Shown here: positions 50,315 through 59,123 of the stretch, piece after piece | How positions within the stretch are numbered: the first letter of the stretch is position 1 | Layout of the letters: each line of letters opens with the position of its first letter | From: Brachybacterium saurashtrense | GTDB taxonomy: Bacteria; Actinomycetota; Actinomycetes; Actinomycetales; Dermabacteraceae | Assembly: GCF_003355475.1 (NCBI RefSeq) | Contig: NZ_CP031356.1 | Span: 3,162,001 to 3,226,000, forward strand | DNA: 64,000 bases | Reading direction: 5' to 3' | The notes under the pieces: generated by a model | Told to the model about the DNA's origin: nothing | What the model saw: only the letters and a program-made list of their open reading frames with translations | Database searches by the model: none | Program-made: the position numbers and the translations under genes

Positions 50315-51181
50315 GTGGAACTGCGACGTCTCGGCCCGGCGGGCCAGGAGCGACCGGCGGTGATCGCCGACGGGGTGACCCACCGGCTCGACCCCCTCAC
50401 CCGCGACATCGACGGCGACTTCCTCGCCGCGGGCGGGATCGCGCGCACCCGCGCCGCGCTGGACGCCGGCGAGCTGCCCGTCTGGGAGGGCGCCGAGGAG
50501 GAGCGCGTCGGCGCCCCGATCGCGCGGCCCCCCGCGGTGCTGTGCATCGGCCAGAACTATGCGGCCCACGCCGCGGAGTCCGGGGCCGCCCCGCCCGAGG
50601 TACCGATCCTGTTCCACAAGCACCCCAACACCGTGATCGGCCCGCAGGACGAGGTGGAGATCCCGCCGGGGGCTTCGACGGTGGACTGGGAGGTGGAGCT
50701 CGGCGTGGTGATCGGCGCCGAGGCCGCGTACCTCCTCGATGAGCAGGCGGCGCTGGACGTGATCGCCGGCTACGTGACCAGCCACGACCTCTCCGAACGG
50801 GACTTCCAGCTGGCCGAGTCCGGCGGGCAGTGGTCCAAGGGCAAGAACGCGCGCGGCTTCAATCCGCTGGGCCCCTCGCTGGTCCCGGCCGACGAGGTGG
50901 ACCCGCAGGCGCTGCGCCTGTGGTCCAGCGTGAACGGCGAGGCCCGCCAGGACTCCACCACGGCCGACATGATCTTCACCGTCGCCCGGATCGTGCACCA
51001 CCTCAGCCAGTACATGGTGCTCTCGCCCGGCGACCTCGTGAACACCGGCACCCCGCAGGGCGTGGCGCTCTCCGGCCGCTTCCCGTACCTCGCCGCGGGG
51101 GACGTGGTGGAGATCGGCATCGACGGGCTCGGCGCCCAGCGCACCCGGTTCGTGGCGGCCGGGGTGCCGGGGACCCGATGA
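50315..51181 (+). CDS. FAH-family hydrolase, candidate 2,4-diketo-3-deoxy-L-fuconate hydrolase
   Basis: A 288-residue fumarylacetoacetate-hydrolase-fold enzyme. FAH signature segments are [37 protein letters not shown], the metal-binding [12 protein letters not shown] (two Glu) and [24 protein letters not shown] closes the active site. I chose the GTG at 50315, well spaced from GGAG (50305-50308), because [16 protein letters not shown] matches the family start. It cleaves the diketo acid to pyruvate and lactate as the last pathway step. The ATG of the dehydratase overlaps its stop. Confidence 0.8.
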   Translation: MELRRLGPAGQERPAVIADGVTHRLDPLTRDIDGDFLAAGGIARTRAALDAGELPVWEGAEEERVGAPIARPPAVLCIGQNYAAHAAESGAAPPEVPILFHKHPNTVIGPQDEVEIPPGASTVDWEVELGVVIGAEAAYLLDEQAALDVIAGYVTSHDLSERDFQLAESGGQWSKGKNARGFNPLGPSLVPADEVDPQALRLWSSVNGEARQDSTTADMIFTVARIVHHLSQYMVLSPGDLVNTGTPQGVALSGRFPYLAAGDVVEIGIDGLGAQRTRFVAAGVPGTR

Positions 51182-52563
51182 CCACCTTCACCGCCCTCGA
51201 CGTCCAGGACGTCCGCTTCCCCACCAGCCGGGACCTCTCCGGCTCCGATGCGATGAACCCGGACCCGGACTACTCCGCCGCCTACCTCACCCTGCGCACC
51301 GACGCCCCGGACGCCGGCACGGCACTGGTGTTCACCATCGGGCGCGGCAACGACGTGCAGAGCGCCGCGATCCAGGCGCTGGCCCCGCACCTGCTGGGGC
51401 GTGACGTCGAGGCGGTGCTGGCGGACCTCGGCGGGCTGTACCGCGAGCTGGTGCACGATTCGCAGCTGCGCTGGCTGGGGCCCGAGAAGGGCGTGATGAC
51501 CATGGCGATCGGCGCCGTGGTCAACGCCCTGTGGGATCTGCGCGCCCGCCGCGAGGGCCGGCCGCTGTGGCTCACGCTGGCGATGCTGAGCCCCGAGGAG
51601 CTGCTGGACCTGGTGGACCTGCGCTACCTCGAGGACGTGCTACCCCGCGAGGAGGCGCTCGAGATCCTCCGCCGCGGCGAGGAGGGCAAGGAGGAGCGGA
51701 TCGCGGCGCTGCGCGAGAGCGGCGTGCCCGCTTACACCACCACCCCCGGCTGGCTGGGCTACAGCGACGAGAAGCTCGCGCGCTTGCTGCGCGAGGCGCG
51801 CGAGGACGGCTTCGAGATGGTGAAGCTCAAGGTGGGTGCCGATCCGGCCGACGACGAGCGCCGCCTGCGCATCGCCCGCGAGGTCATGGGCCCGGACTAC
51901 CCGATCGCCGTGGATGCGAATCAGCGCTGGGGCACCGCCGAGGCGATCGGCGCGATCCGGGCGCTGGCCCCGCACGATCCGTACTGGATCGAAGAGCCCA
52001 CCAGCCCCGACGACGTCCTCGCCCACGCCGCGATCCGCGAGGCGGTCTCCCCGGTGCGCATCGCCACCGGCGAGCAGGGCGCCAGCCGGATCCTGTTCAA
52101 GCAGCTGCTGCAGGCCGGTGCGATCGACGTGCTGCAGGCCGACGCCACCCGCGTGGCGGGCCTCAACGAGAACCTCGCGATCCTCCTGCTCGCGGCGAAG
52201 TTCGACGTGCCCGTGTGCCCGCACGCCGGCGGCGTGGGACTGTGCGAGATGGTCCAGCACCTCGCCTTCGTCGACGCGGTCGCGGTGGCGGGGGAGGATC
52301 CCCGGCGTCGGATCGAGTTCGTGGACCACCTCCACGAGCACTTCGAGGTGCCGGTGCGGATCGAGCGCGGCCGTTACATGCCGCCCGAGGCCCCGGGCGG
52401 CGGCGCCCGCATGCACGAGACCTCCGTGGCCGAGCACCTGTTCCCCCACGGCCCCGTCTGGCAGGAGATCGCCGCGGCCGACGGGCCCGGTCCGTCCGAC
52501 GAGCGCGCCGAGGACGACGGGCGCGACGCTGCCGTCCCGGTCCCCGTCCCCGCCGCCGATTGA
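51178..52563 (+). CDS. fucD: L-fuconate dehydratase (enolase superfamily)
   Basis: A 461-residue Mg-dependent dehydratase converting L-fuconate to 2-keto-3-deoxy-L-fuconate. The N-terminal [20 protein letters not shown] and [10 protein letters not shown] are specific to FucD. The barrel has the base Lys in [10 protein letters not shown], metal ligands in [17 protein letters not shown] and ATGEQGASR, and the catalytic His in [17 protein letters not shown] Pro/Asp-rich tail of about 25 residues extends the C-terminus. It is co-translated with the FAH hydrolase (ATGA overlap). Confidence 0.92.
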   Translation: MTTFTALDVQDVRFPTSRDLSGSDAMNPDPDYSAAYLTLRTDAPDAGTALVFTIGRGNDVQSAAIQALAPHLLGRDVEAVLADLGGLYRELVHDSQLRWLGPEKGVMTMAIGAVVNALWDLRARREGRPLWLTLAMLSPEELLDLVDLRYLEDVLPREEALEILRRGEEGKEERIAALRESGVPAYTTTPGWLGYSDEKLARLLREAREDGFEMVKLKVGADPADDERRLRIAREVMGPDYPIAVDANQRWGTAEAIGAIRALAPHDPYWIEEPTSPDDVLAHAAIREAVSPVRIATGEQGASRILFKQLLQAGAIDVLQADATRVAGLNENLAILLLAAKFDVPVCPHAGGVGLCEMVQHLAFVDAVAVAGEDPRRRIEFVDHLHEHFEVPVRIERGRYMPPEAPGGGARMHETSVAEHLFPHGPVWQEIAAADGPGPSDERAEDDGRDAAVPVPVPAAD

Positions 52564-52590
52564 CCGCCCGCCCTGCCGAGAGGACCCCGC

Positions 52591-52926
52591 ATGGAACGGA
52601 TCGCCCTGCACACCCGCATCGCCGCAGGCCACGAGGAGGACTACGAACGCGAGCATGCCCGCATCCCCGACCAGCTCGACGCCACCCTGCGCGCCGCCGG
52701 CGTGCACGGCTGGCGCATCTGGCGCGACGGCCGCGACCTGTTCCACCTGGTCGAGGTGGAGGACTACCAGGCGATGCGTCGCGCCCTCGCGGACGACCCC
52801 GCCAACCAGGCCTGGCAGGAGCACATCAACCGCTTCCTCGAGGTGGTCGACGACTACGGCGGCGAGGACTCCGGGATCCGCCCCGTCTGGTCCCTGCCCG
52901 ACGAGGCGCCGGGGGAGGAGTCGTGA
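52591..52926 (+). CDS. L-fucose/L-rhamnose mutarotase (RhaU/FucU-like dimeric barrel)
   Basis: A 111-residue protein, MERIALHTRIAAGHEEDYER at the start, then the His-containing VHGWRIWRDGRDLFHLVEVED and ending in WSLPDEAPG. The fold is an alpha/beta dimeric barrel that interconverts sugar anomers. In fuconate-pathway operons it speeds beta/alpha-fucose conversion for the dehydrogenase. GAGAGGA precedes the ATG. It overlaps the aldo/keto reductase gene by four bases. Confidence 0.85.
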   Translation: MERIALHTRIAAGHEEDYEREHARIPDQLDATLRAAGVHGWRIWRDGRDLFHLVEVEDYQAMRRALADDPANQAWQEHINRFLEVVDDYGGEDSGIRPVWSLPDEAPGEES

Positions 52927-53900
52927 GCGCCGCCGGGGCCCTCGCCCTGCCGCGCCTCGGCTTCGGCGCCGCCCAGCTCGGCAACCTCTACCGCGTCACC
53001 ACCGACGAGGAGGCCGACGGCGCTGTGCGCGCCGCCTGGGACGCCGGCATCCGCTCCTTCGACACCGCCCCGCACTACGGCCTGGGCACCAGCGAGCGCC
53101 GACTGGGGCAGCGCCTCGCCCCGTACCCGCGCGAGGAGTACCTGCTCTCCACGAAGGTGGGACGTCTGCTGCGGCCCGGGCCCGGCACCGGCGACGACAC
53201 CGCGAACGGGTTCGCCGTCCCCGACCACCACGTGCGCGAGTGGGCCTTCTCCGAGTCCGGGGTGCGGCGCTCGCACGAGCAGTCGCTCGAGCGCCTGGGC
53301 CTGGACCGCGTGGACATCCTGTTCGCCCACGACCCCGAGGAGGGGCCGGAGGATCAGGCGATCGCGGAGGGCCTCCCGGCTCTCGCGAGGATGCGGGACG
53401 AGGGCCTGGTCCGCGCCGTCGGCGTCGGCTCCAAGGACGCCCGCGTCCTCACCCGCGCGGTCCGCACGGGCCTGATCGACCTGGTGATGCTCTCGGGCCG
53501 GTACACCCTGCTCGAGCAGGAGGCCTCCCGAGAGCTGCGCGAAGAGTGCGAGGCGCGCGGCGTCGGCATCATCGCCGTCTCCGTGTTCAACTCGGGCCTG
53601 CTCGCCCAGCACGAGGTCCCCGAGGACGCCCCCTACGAGTACGGCCGCGCCCCACAGGCGATGCTCGAGCGTGCCCGGGAGCTCGCCGCGCTCGCCGAAC
53701 GCCACGGCATCACGCTCCCGGACCTCGCCGTGCAGTACCCGCTGCGCCATCCCGCGGTGCGCTCCGTCGCGCTCGGGATGCGCACCGCTGCACAGGTGCG
53801 CTCCAACCTCGAGCGGATGGCGGCGCCCGTGCCGGAGGCGGCGTGGGCGGAGATCGAGCGGCTCGAGCGCGAGGCGCGGGCCGCAGGAAGCTCGGCATGA
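52923..53900 (+). CDS. Aldo/keto reductase, candidate L-fucose dehydrogenase
   Basis: A 325-residue NAD(P)-dependent TIM-barrel oxidoreductase. The catalytic tetrad is visible: Asp and Tyr in IRSFDTAPHYGLGTSERRLG, Lys in LLSTKVGRLL and His in VDILFAHDPEEG. The N-terminal LPRLGFGAAQLGNLYRVTTD and the GTG start (52923, overlapping the previous stop) match D-threo-aldose/L-fucose dehydrogenases. It oxidises L-fucose to L-fucono-1,5-lactone, the substrate of the next gene product. GGGGAGGAG lies just upstream. Confidence 0.85.
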   Translation: MSAAGALALPRLGFGAAQLGNLYRVTTDEEADGAVRAAWDAGIRSFDTAPHYGLGTSERRLGQRLAPYPREEYLLSTKVGRLLRPGPGTGDDTANGFAVPDHHVREWAFSESGVRRSHEQSLERLGLDRVDILFAHDPEEGPEDQAIAEGLPALARMRDEGLVRAVGVGSKDARVLTRAVRTGLIDLVMLSGRYTLLEQEASRELREECEARGVGIIAVSVFNSGLLAQHEVPEDAPYEYGRAPQAMLERARELAALAERHGITLPDLAVQYPLRHPAVRSVALGMRTAAQVRSNLERMAAPVPEAAWAEIERLEREARAAGSSA

Positions 53901-54832
53901 CCCCCGCTCCCGCGCCCGCCCCGGACCCCGCGCCCGCCCCGGACCCCGCGCCCGATCCCGACGCGACCCCCGGCCCGGTCACCGATGCCCACCTGCACCT
54001 CTGGGACCTCGAGCGGAGCCCCTACGCCTGGCTCGCCGACGCCCCCGCTGCGCTGCGCCGCACCGTCACGATCGAGGACGTGCGCGAGGAGCTGCGCGCG
54101 CTCGGCGTCACCCGCGTCGTCCTCGTCCAGGCGGACGACACCGCCGAGGACACCGCCCACCTGCAGACGACCGCCCGCGCGATCGAGGCCGACGGGTGCC
54201 TCGCCCGCGCCGACGTGGTCGGCTGGTTGCCGCTGAGGGACCCAGAGGCGGTGCGCGCCGCGCTCGCTGACCCGGAGCACACCGATCACCTCGTGGGCGT
54301 CCGTCACCTCGTGCACGACGACCCCGACCCCGGCTTCCTGGACCGGCCCGAGGTGGCGCACTCCCTGGACCTCCTCGCGGAGGCGGGCCTGCCGCTGGAC
54401 GTGCCCGACGCCTTCGAGCGTCACATGGCGCAGGTGGTGCGCATCGCCGAGCGGCATCCCACCCTCACCGTCGTCCTCGACCACCTCGGCAAGCCTCCGC
54501 TCGGGGACGCTGCGGCGATGCGCCGCTGGGACGAGGAGATCGCCGCGATCGCGACGCACTCGAACGTCGTCGCGAAGCTGTCCGGGCTCTCCACCAGCGG
54601 CGACGGCGACTTCGCGGACGCCGTCGAGCGGGCCCGCGCCCTCTTCGGCCCGGACCGGCTGATGATCGGCTCGGACTGGCCGATCGCGCCGCGCGCGCTC
54701 GACGTCTCCGCCGGCTTCGCACCGCTGCTCGCGCACCTGCGCACCTGGGACGCGGCCGACGTCGCCGCCGTCACCCACGGGACCGCGGCCCGCGTCTACC
54801 GCCGCCTCGGCGAGGCGCGGGCCGCCGGGTGA
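53897..54832 (+). CDS. Amidohydrolase-family L-fuconolactonase
   Basis: A 311-residue TIM-barrel lactonase. Metal motif DAHLHLWDLERSPYAWL starts near residue 29. GVRHLVHDDPDPGFLDRPEV, VVLDHLGKPPLG and MIGSDWPIAPRA follow, as in the COG3618 lactonases acting on fuconolactone or rhamnonolactone. The N-terminus carries an extra Ala/Pro/Asp tail encoded by two identical 18-bp repeats (53911-53928 and 53929-53946). It opens the lactone made by the preceding dehydrogenase and is translationally coupled to it (ATGA). Confidence 0.88.
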   Translation: MTPAPAPAPDPAPAPDPAPDPDATPGPVTDAHLHLWDLERSPYAWLADAPAALRRTVTIEDVREELRALGVTRVVLVQADDTAEDTAHLQTTARAIEADGCLARADVVGWLPLRDPEAVRAALADPEHTDHLVGVRHLVHDDPDPGFLDRPEVAHSLDLLAEAGLPLDVPDAFERHMAQVVRIAERHPTLTVVLDHLGKPPLGDAAAMRRWDEEIAAIATHSNVVAKLSGLSTSGDGDFADAVERARALFGPDRLMIGSDWPIAPRALDVSAGFAPLLAHLRTWDAADVAAVTHGTAARVYRRLGEARAAG

Positions 54833-54947
54833 GCGGGAGGTGAGCGCGTCCTCCGCCTGAGGCCGTGGTGCGGTGCGGGTGCGAACAGTCGGCTCACGAA
54901 CCAGTGCCGGCCCGGATGCGGTTCGTCAGTGGGCTGTTCGATCGTCC

Positions 54948-55003
54948 GTGCCGGGTGCCGGGTGCCGGGTGCCGGGTGCCGGGTGCCGGGTGCCGGGTGC
55001 CAG
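54948..55003. repeat. Heptanucleotide tandem repeat (GTGCCGG, eight copies)
   Basis: Seven perfect GTGCCGG units (54948-54996) are followed by one degenerate GTGCCAG (54997-55003). The array lies between the convergent lactonase and FadR genes, 24 bases beyond the FadR stop. A seven-base unit is prone to slippage and could vary in copy number between strains. Confidence 0.85.
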
Positions 55004-55026
55004 GTGGCCGCCGGACCGGGCCCGGT

Positions 55027-55719
55027 TCACTCCGCCGGCGGCTCCCCCTGCTGCAGCAGCCACGACTCGACCCCCGCCACGTGCGCCGCGGCGTAGATGC
55101 GGGCCAGATCGGGGCGGCGTGCCCGCAGCGCGTCGAGGATCCGCCGATGCTCGGCGAGGGTGCGCTCGATCGCGGAGTCGTCGGTGAGGCCGCGCCAGAT
55201 CCGCGCCCGCGCACTGGAGCCGCCCAGGCTCTCCAGCAGCGTGCTCAGGTAGTTGTTGGGGCAGCGGTCGTTGATCAGGCGGTGGAAGGCGACATCCGCC
55301 ATGACCAGCTCCTCGATGCCGGAGCTGGCGTCGATGTCCTCCATGATCCGCTCCAGCTGCGCGAAGTCCTCGTCGGTCAGGTGCGGGCAGGCCTGCTCCA
55401 CGGCGACCGGCTCGAGCAGTCGTCGGATCTCCAGGATCTCCACGTAGCTGGCATCCCGGTGCAGGTCCAGCACGAAGGCGAGGGACTCCAGCAGCTGCTC
55501 GGGCTCGAGCGCGGTGACGTAGGTGCCGTCGCCCTGGCGCACGTCCAGCACGCGGATCACCGCCAGCGCCTTCACCGCCTCGCGCAGAGAGTTGCGGGAC
55601 ACCCCGATCCGCTCGGACAGCTCCTTCTCCGGCGGGAGGCGATCCCCGGGCGTCAGCTCGCCGTCCACCACCATCTGCTTGATGGCGGCGATGGCGCGGT
55701 CGGTGACTGCGGAGGCCAT
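55027..55719 (-). CDS. GntR-family regulator, FadR subfamily, of the fucose module
   Basis: A 230-residue regulator. The winged helix (RLPPEKELSERIGVSRNSLR, then EAVKALAVIRVLDVRQGDGTY) occupies about residues 25-70. The FCD domain has DVAFHRLINDRCPNNYLS and AEHRRILDALRAR. AAGGAG precedes the ATG at 55719. It is divergent from the sugar ABC operon, and its probable site ACATCCTATGT lies inside that operon's promoter; related sites flank the fuconate operon at 50135 and 50233. The effector may be L-fuconate or 2-keto-3-deoxyfuconate (inference). Confidence 0.82.
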   Translation of the reverse strand: MASAVTDRAIAAIKQMVVDGELTPGDRLPPEKELSERIGVSRNSLREAVKALAVIRVLDVRQGDGTYVTALEPEQLLESLAFVLDLHRDASYVEILEIRRLLEPVAVEQACPHLTDEDFAQLERIMEDIDASSGIEELVMADVAFHRLINDRCPNNYLSTLLESLGGSSARARIWRGLTDDSAIERTLAEHRRILDALRARRPDLARIYAAAHVAGVESWLLQQGEPPAE

Positions 55720-55881
55720 CTCGTGTGCTCCTTCGTGGTCGATCGGGGGAGTGGGCGGCGCGAGCGGCGCGGCGTCCCGAGATCCGATGTCTCCCCGATG
55801 GTCGGCGGCGATCGGGACGAGTCTGCCACGTCGCTCCTCGAGATCTGGGAGGAAAGGTCGCGTCCACGCCACATACTGCCG

Positions 55882-55910
55882 TTGACACATCCTATGTTTT
55901 ACGGCAGTCT
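55882..55910 (+). promoter_or_regulatory. ABC-operon promoter with embedded operator
   Basis: TTGACA (-35, 55882-55887) and CAGTCT (-10, 55905-55910) are spaced by 17 bases, reading toward the binding-protein gene. The spacer contains ACATCCTATGT (55887-55897), an ACAT/ATGT inverted repeat whose reverse strand matches ACATAGGATG at 50233. Repressor binding here would block the promoter. Confidence 0.6.
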
Positions 55911-55996
55911 CACTAGTGCGCAGTAAACGTCCGATGTATGGATGTGCTCACGGCCCTGCTTGAGGATCATCGACGATCCTCGCCCGAGGAGAAGAC

Positions 55997-57253
55997 ATGA
56001 ATGCTTCCACCACGCGAATGCCCTCGCTGTCCCGCCGTTCGTTGCTCGCGGGCGTGGGCGCAGCCGTCCCGCTCGCAGCATTGGCCGGGTGTGGAGGCTC
56101 GTCGAGTTCCGGCTCCGACCCCAGCACCACTCTGTACACATGGATCTCGAACGAGAATGACAGGGCGCAGTGGCAGGCGTTCGTCGATGCGGCGAAGGAG
56201 GTCGACCCGGAGTTCGAGCTCACACTCGAGGGGCCGAGCTTCGAGGACTACTGGACGAAGGTGAAGACTCGGATGTCCTCGAACGACGCGCCATCCCTGC
56301 TCACCACGCAGGCGGCGCGCGCGCAGGAGCTCGATGCGCTGCTGGCTCCGCTCGACGACCTCGCCGAGAGCGCCGGCATCGATCTCGGGCAGTACAACGA
56401 GGCGATGATCGGCGGTATGACCGTGGACGGCACTGTGCGGGCGATCCCGTACGACGCCGAACCCATGGTCCTGTTCTACAACAAAGCGCTGTTCACCGAC
56501 GCGGATCTCGAGTTGCCGGGGTTGTCGTACACGATGGATCAGTTCCTCGACAACGCCAGCGCCTTGACGTCGGGCGATGCATACGGGCTCGCGATCTCCG
56601 CCGGACTCGTGCATCTCGGAATGTCGATCGGCTTCGCGAACGGGGGAAGCCCGGTGACCGACGGTGCGCTGTCGCTCACGGATCCGAAGATCGTCGAGGG
56701 CCTGCAGTTCAGTTTCGACCTGGTCACCGAGCATGAGGTCGCTGAGGCGCCCGCTGCGGTGGACTCCGAGCCCGCCGCGCAGCAGGCGCTCATGAACGGC
56801 GACGTCGCCATGTACGTCGACGGCCCATGGATGTACCAGGCCTACGCCGACGCTCTCGGCGAGGATCTCGGCGTGGCGATCATTCCTTCCGAGTCGGGGG
56901 AGGCGAGAGGACTCATCCAGGGATCCGGCTTCGGTATCGCCTCCAACGCGAAGGATCCGGAGGCCGCCTTCGCGTCCGTCATGGCCATCACCACGCCGGA
57001 AGTGATCGGATCTGTCGCGAACGCGCGCGGCACATTCCCCTCGATTGCATCGGAAGAGCAGCAGTGGGCGGAGGGAAAGGCCGAGGACAACGTCGCTGCG
57101 GTCACGGCGCTCGCCGAGAACGGCGCGCCGTTGATCACCACGCCGACGTGGAACGAGGTGGGATCGCAGTTCTCGCAGTTCGCCACGGACGGCTTCCGGG
57201 GGAACCGGAGTGCTGAGGAGATCCTCGGAGAGATCCAGGCGGCGATCGGCTGA
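55997..57253 (+). CDS. Sugar ABC transporter substrate-binding lipoprotein
   Basis: A 418-residue extracellular receptor. The signal PSLSRRSLLAGVGAAV ends in the lipobox LAGC, with a twin-arginine pair. The mature protein has family-1 solute-binding features: RAIPYDAEPMVLFYNKALF, GDVAMYVDGPWMYQAYADAL and FATDGFRGNRSAEEILGEI. With two permeases it forms a CUT1-type importer for an oligosaccharide or glycoside, here probably a fucosylated sugar cleaved by the downstream fucosidase. No ATPase gene is present; a shared MsiK-like ATPase elsewhere is expected for CUT1 systems in actinobacteria. Codon use is clearly less GC-biased than in flanking genes. Confidence 0.88.
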   Translation: MNASTTRMPSLSRRSLLAGVGAAVPLAALAGCGGSSSSGSDPSTTLYTWISNENDRAQWQAFVDAAKEVDPEFELTLEGPSFEDYWTKVKTRMSSNDAPSLLTTQAARAQELDALLAPLDDLAESAGIDLGQYNEAMIGGMTVDGTVRAIPYDAEPMVLFYNKALFTDADLELPGLSYTMDQFLDNASALTSGDAYGLAISAGLVHLGMSIGFANGGSPVTDGALSLTDPKIVEGLQFSFDLVTEHEVAEAPAAVDSEPAAQQALMNGDVAMYVDGPWMYQAYADALGEDLGVAIIPSESGEARGLIQGSGFGIASNAKDPEAAFASVMAITTPEVIGSVANARGTFPSIASEEQQWAEGKAEDNVAAVTALAENGAPLITTPTWNEVGSQFSQFATDGFRGNRSAEEILGEIQAAIG

Positions 57254-58203
57254 TGGCGGCGCCAGTCGTCCAAGCGCCGGCCGGAGCGCCGGGCGTCGCG
57301 CCGGCACGTGCCGCACTCGGACGAGCCGGCCGGGCGCGCAGCGGATGGACAGTCGTGCCCTATCTCGGCCCGGGGATGCTGGGATTCGCGATCTTCATCG
57401 TGGTGCCTCTCGTCGTCTCCCTGGTGATAAGCGTCTTCGACTGGCCGCTGTTCGGCGCCCCTGAGTTCGTGGGCCTCCGGAACTACCAGTACATGCTGGA
57501 CGGCGATCCGGCGTTCTGGGTCAGTCTCCGCAACACGCTGATCTTCGCAGTGCTCTACACCGCCGTGAACCTCGCCGTCGCACTCGGTCTGAGCTACTGG
57601 CTGATGAACCTCGGCGGGCGGTGGGCGGCGTTCTTCCGAGTGCTCTTCTTCATCCCCGTCGTGACGCCGATGATCGGCAATGCCCTCATCTTCCGGCTCA
57701 TGCTCAACGACGACGGCATCGTGAATCAAGCACTGGCCGTCATCGGCATCGAGGGGCCCCAGTGGCTGAACGTGCCCGGGTGGGCAATGTTCTCCCTGAT
57801 CATGATGTCCCTCTGGCAGGGGATGGGATACAACATCATCGTCCTCGGTGCCGGCATCGCGGGGATCAACCCGAGCGTGCTGGAGGCGTCGAGGATCGAT
57901 GGAGCGGGCCCGGTGAGCAGGTTCTTCCGCGTGGTCTTCCCGATGCTGACTCCCACGATCTTCTTCTGCACGATCATGACCGTGATCGGGGCGTTCAAGG
58001 TGTTCGCGCAGCCCTATGCGCTCACCGAGGGCGGTCCCGGAAATGCCACCAACACTCTGGTCCTGCACCTGTACCGCAACGGCTTCTCGTTCGACAGGCT
58101 CGGATACGCCTCCGCGCTGGCATGGGTCCTGTTCGTCCTCGTCATGCTGATCACCGCCGTCCAGTTCAGCCAGCAGAAGAGGTGGGTCACCTATGACAGC
58201 TGA
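57253..58203 (+). CDS. Sugar ABC transporter permease, MalF/UgpA type
   Basis: A 316-residue membrane protein with a 30-residue Ala/Arg-rich cytoplasmic tail and about six helices (first YLGPGMLGFAIFIVVPLVVS). The ATPase-contact EAA loop reads EASRIDGAGPVSRFFRVVFP near residues 215-234. ATG 57253 overlaps the binding-protein stop by one base (TGATG). It partners the second permease and imports the sugar captured by the binding protein. Confidence 0.9.
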   Translation: MAAPVVQAPAGAPGVAPARAALGRAGRARSGWTVVPYLGPGMLGFAIFIVVPLVVSLVISVFDWPLFGAPEFVGLRNYQYMLDGDPAFWVSLRNTLIFAVLYTAVNLAVALGLSYWLMNLGGRWAAFFRVLFFIPVVTPMIGNALIFRLMLNDDGIVNQALAVIGIEGPQWLNVPGWAMFSLIMMSLWQGMGYNIIVLGAGIAGINPSVLEASRIDGAGPVSRFFRVVFPMLTPTIFFCTIMTVIGAFKVFAQPYALTEGGPGNATNTLVLHLYRNGFSFDRLGYASALAWVLFVLVMLITAVQFSQQKRWVTYDS

Positions 58204-59056
58204 AACGATGACACCTGCAGCGCCCACGATGCGCCATCGCCATCGGGGGCAGGTTCTCTCCCGGGTCCTCATCTGTGTGGTGGGTGCGGTGTTCCTCTTC
58301 CCGTTCGTATGGATGGTCGCGACATCGCTCAAGCCTACGAACGAGGTCTTCGCCAGCGGGACGAGCTTCTTCGGGTCACGCATCGAGTGGAGCAACTACT
58401 CGGTGGCCTGGACGGCGATCCCCTTCGGACGCATCCTCATCAACAGCTTCCTCGTCGCGTTCGCGGGAGCTCTGCTCACCGTCTCGGTGTCGGTGCTCAG
58501 CGCGTATGCCTTCAGCAGGTTCAGATTTCGCGGGCGCGCGGCGTTGTTCGGCGCGTTCCTCGCGACCATGGTGCTCCCGCAGGAAGTGCTGATCATCCCG
58601 CTCTATCTCATGATGCAGCGTGCGGGGCTGGTCAACTCGTACCCGGCGCTGATACTCCCCTTCGCGTTCGGCGCCTTCGGCACCTTCCTGATCAGGCAGT
58701 TCCTCTTGTCGCTCCCGCCGGACTACGAGGAGGCGGCCACCATCGACGGAGCGAGTCGCCTGCGCACTCTCGTCAGCGTGATCGTTCCGCTGCTGCGAGC
58801 CCCGATATCGGTGGTCTTCGTGTTCGCCTTCATCGAGTACTGGGGGAGCTTCCTGTGGCCTCTCATCGTGGTGAACGACGCCTCGATGGCGACCGTGCCG
58901 ATCGGCCTGCAGATGTTCTCCGGGGAACGAGGAACCGACTGGGGACCGCTCATGGCCGCAGTCACCCTCGTCGTGCTTCCCAGCCTCCTCATCGTCGTGC
59001 TGCTGCAGAAGCAGTTGCCGCAAGGCGTCTCCATGGGGGGATTCGGCGGCCGGTGA
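58193..59056 (+). CDS. Sugar ABC transporter permease, MalG/UgpE type
   Basis: A 287-residue membrane protein with about six helices (first SRVLICVVGAVFLFPFVWMV). The EAA loop EEAATIDGASRLRTLVSVIV lies near residues 180-199. Its start lies 11 bases inside the preceding gene, indicating tight coupling. The C-terminus ends KQLPQGVSMGGFGG, usual for MalG-type CUT1 permeases. Codon use is relaxed like the other two ABC genes. Confidence 0.9.
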   Translation: MTAETMTPAAPTMRHRHRGQVLSRVLICVVGAVFLFPFVWMVATSLKPTNEVFASGTSFFGSRIEWSNYSVAWTAIPFGRILINSFLVAFAGALLTVSVSVLSAYAFSRFRFRGRAALFGAFLATMVLPQEVLIIPLYLMMQRAGLVNSYPALILPFAFGAFGTFLIRQFLLSLPPDYEEAATIDGASRLRTLVSVIVPLLRAPISVVFVFAFIEYWGSFLWPLIVVNDASMATVPIGLQMFSGERGTDWGPLMAAVTLVVLPSLLIVVLLQKQLPQGVSMGGFGGR

Positions 59057-59123
59057 GTCGCTGAGCCGCCCCTTCGCCCACCCCGTCACCGACCGACCCC
59101 ACCTGAGAAAGTGAGACCTCGCC

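Noticed and set aside
54948-55003. CRISPR array
   Set aside because: Units are 7 bp, contiguous and without spacers; no cas genes.
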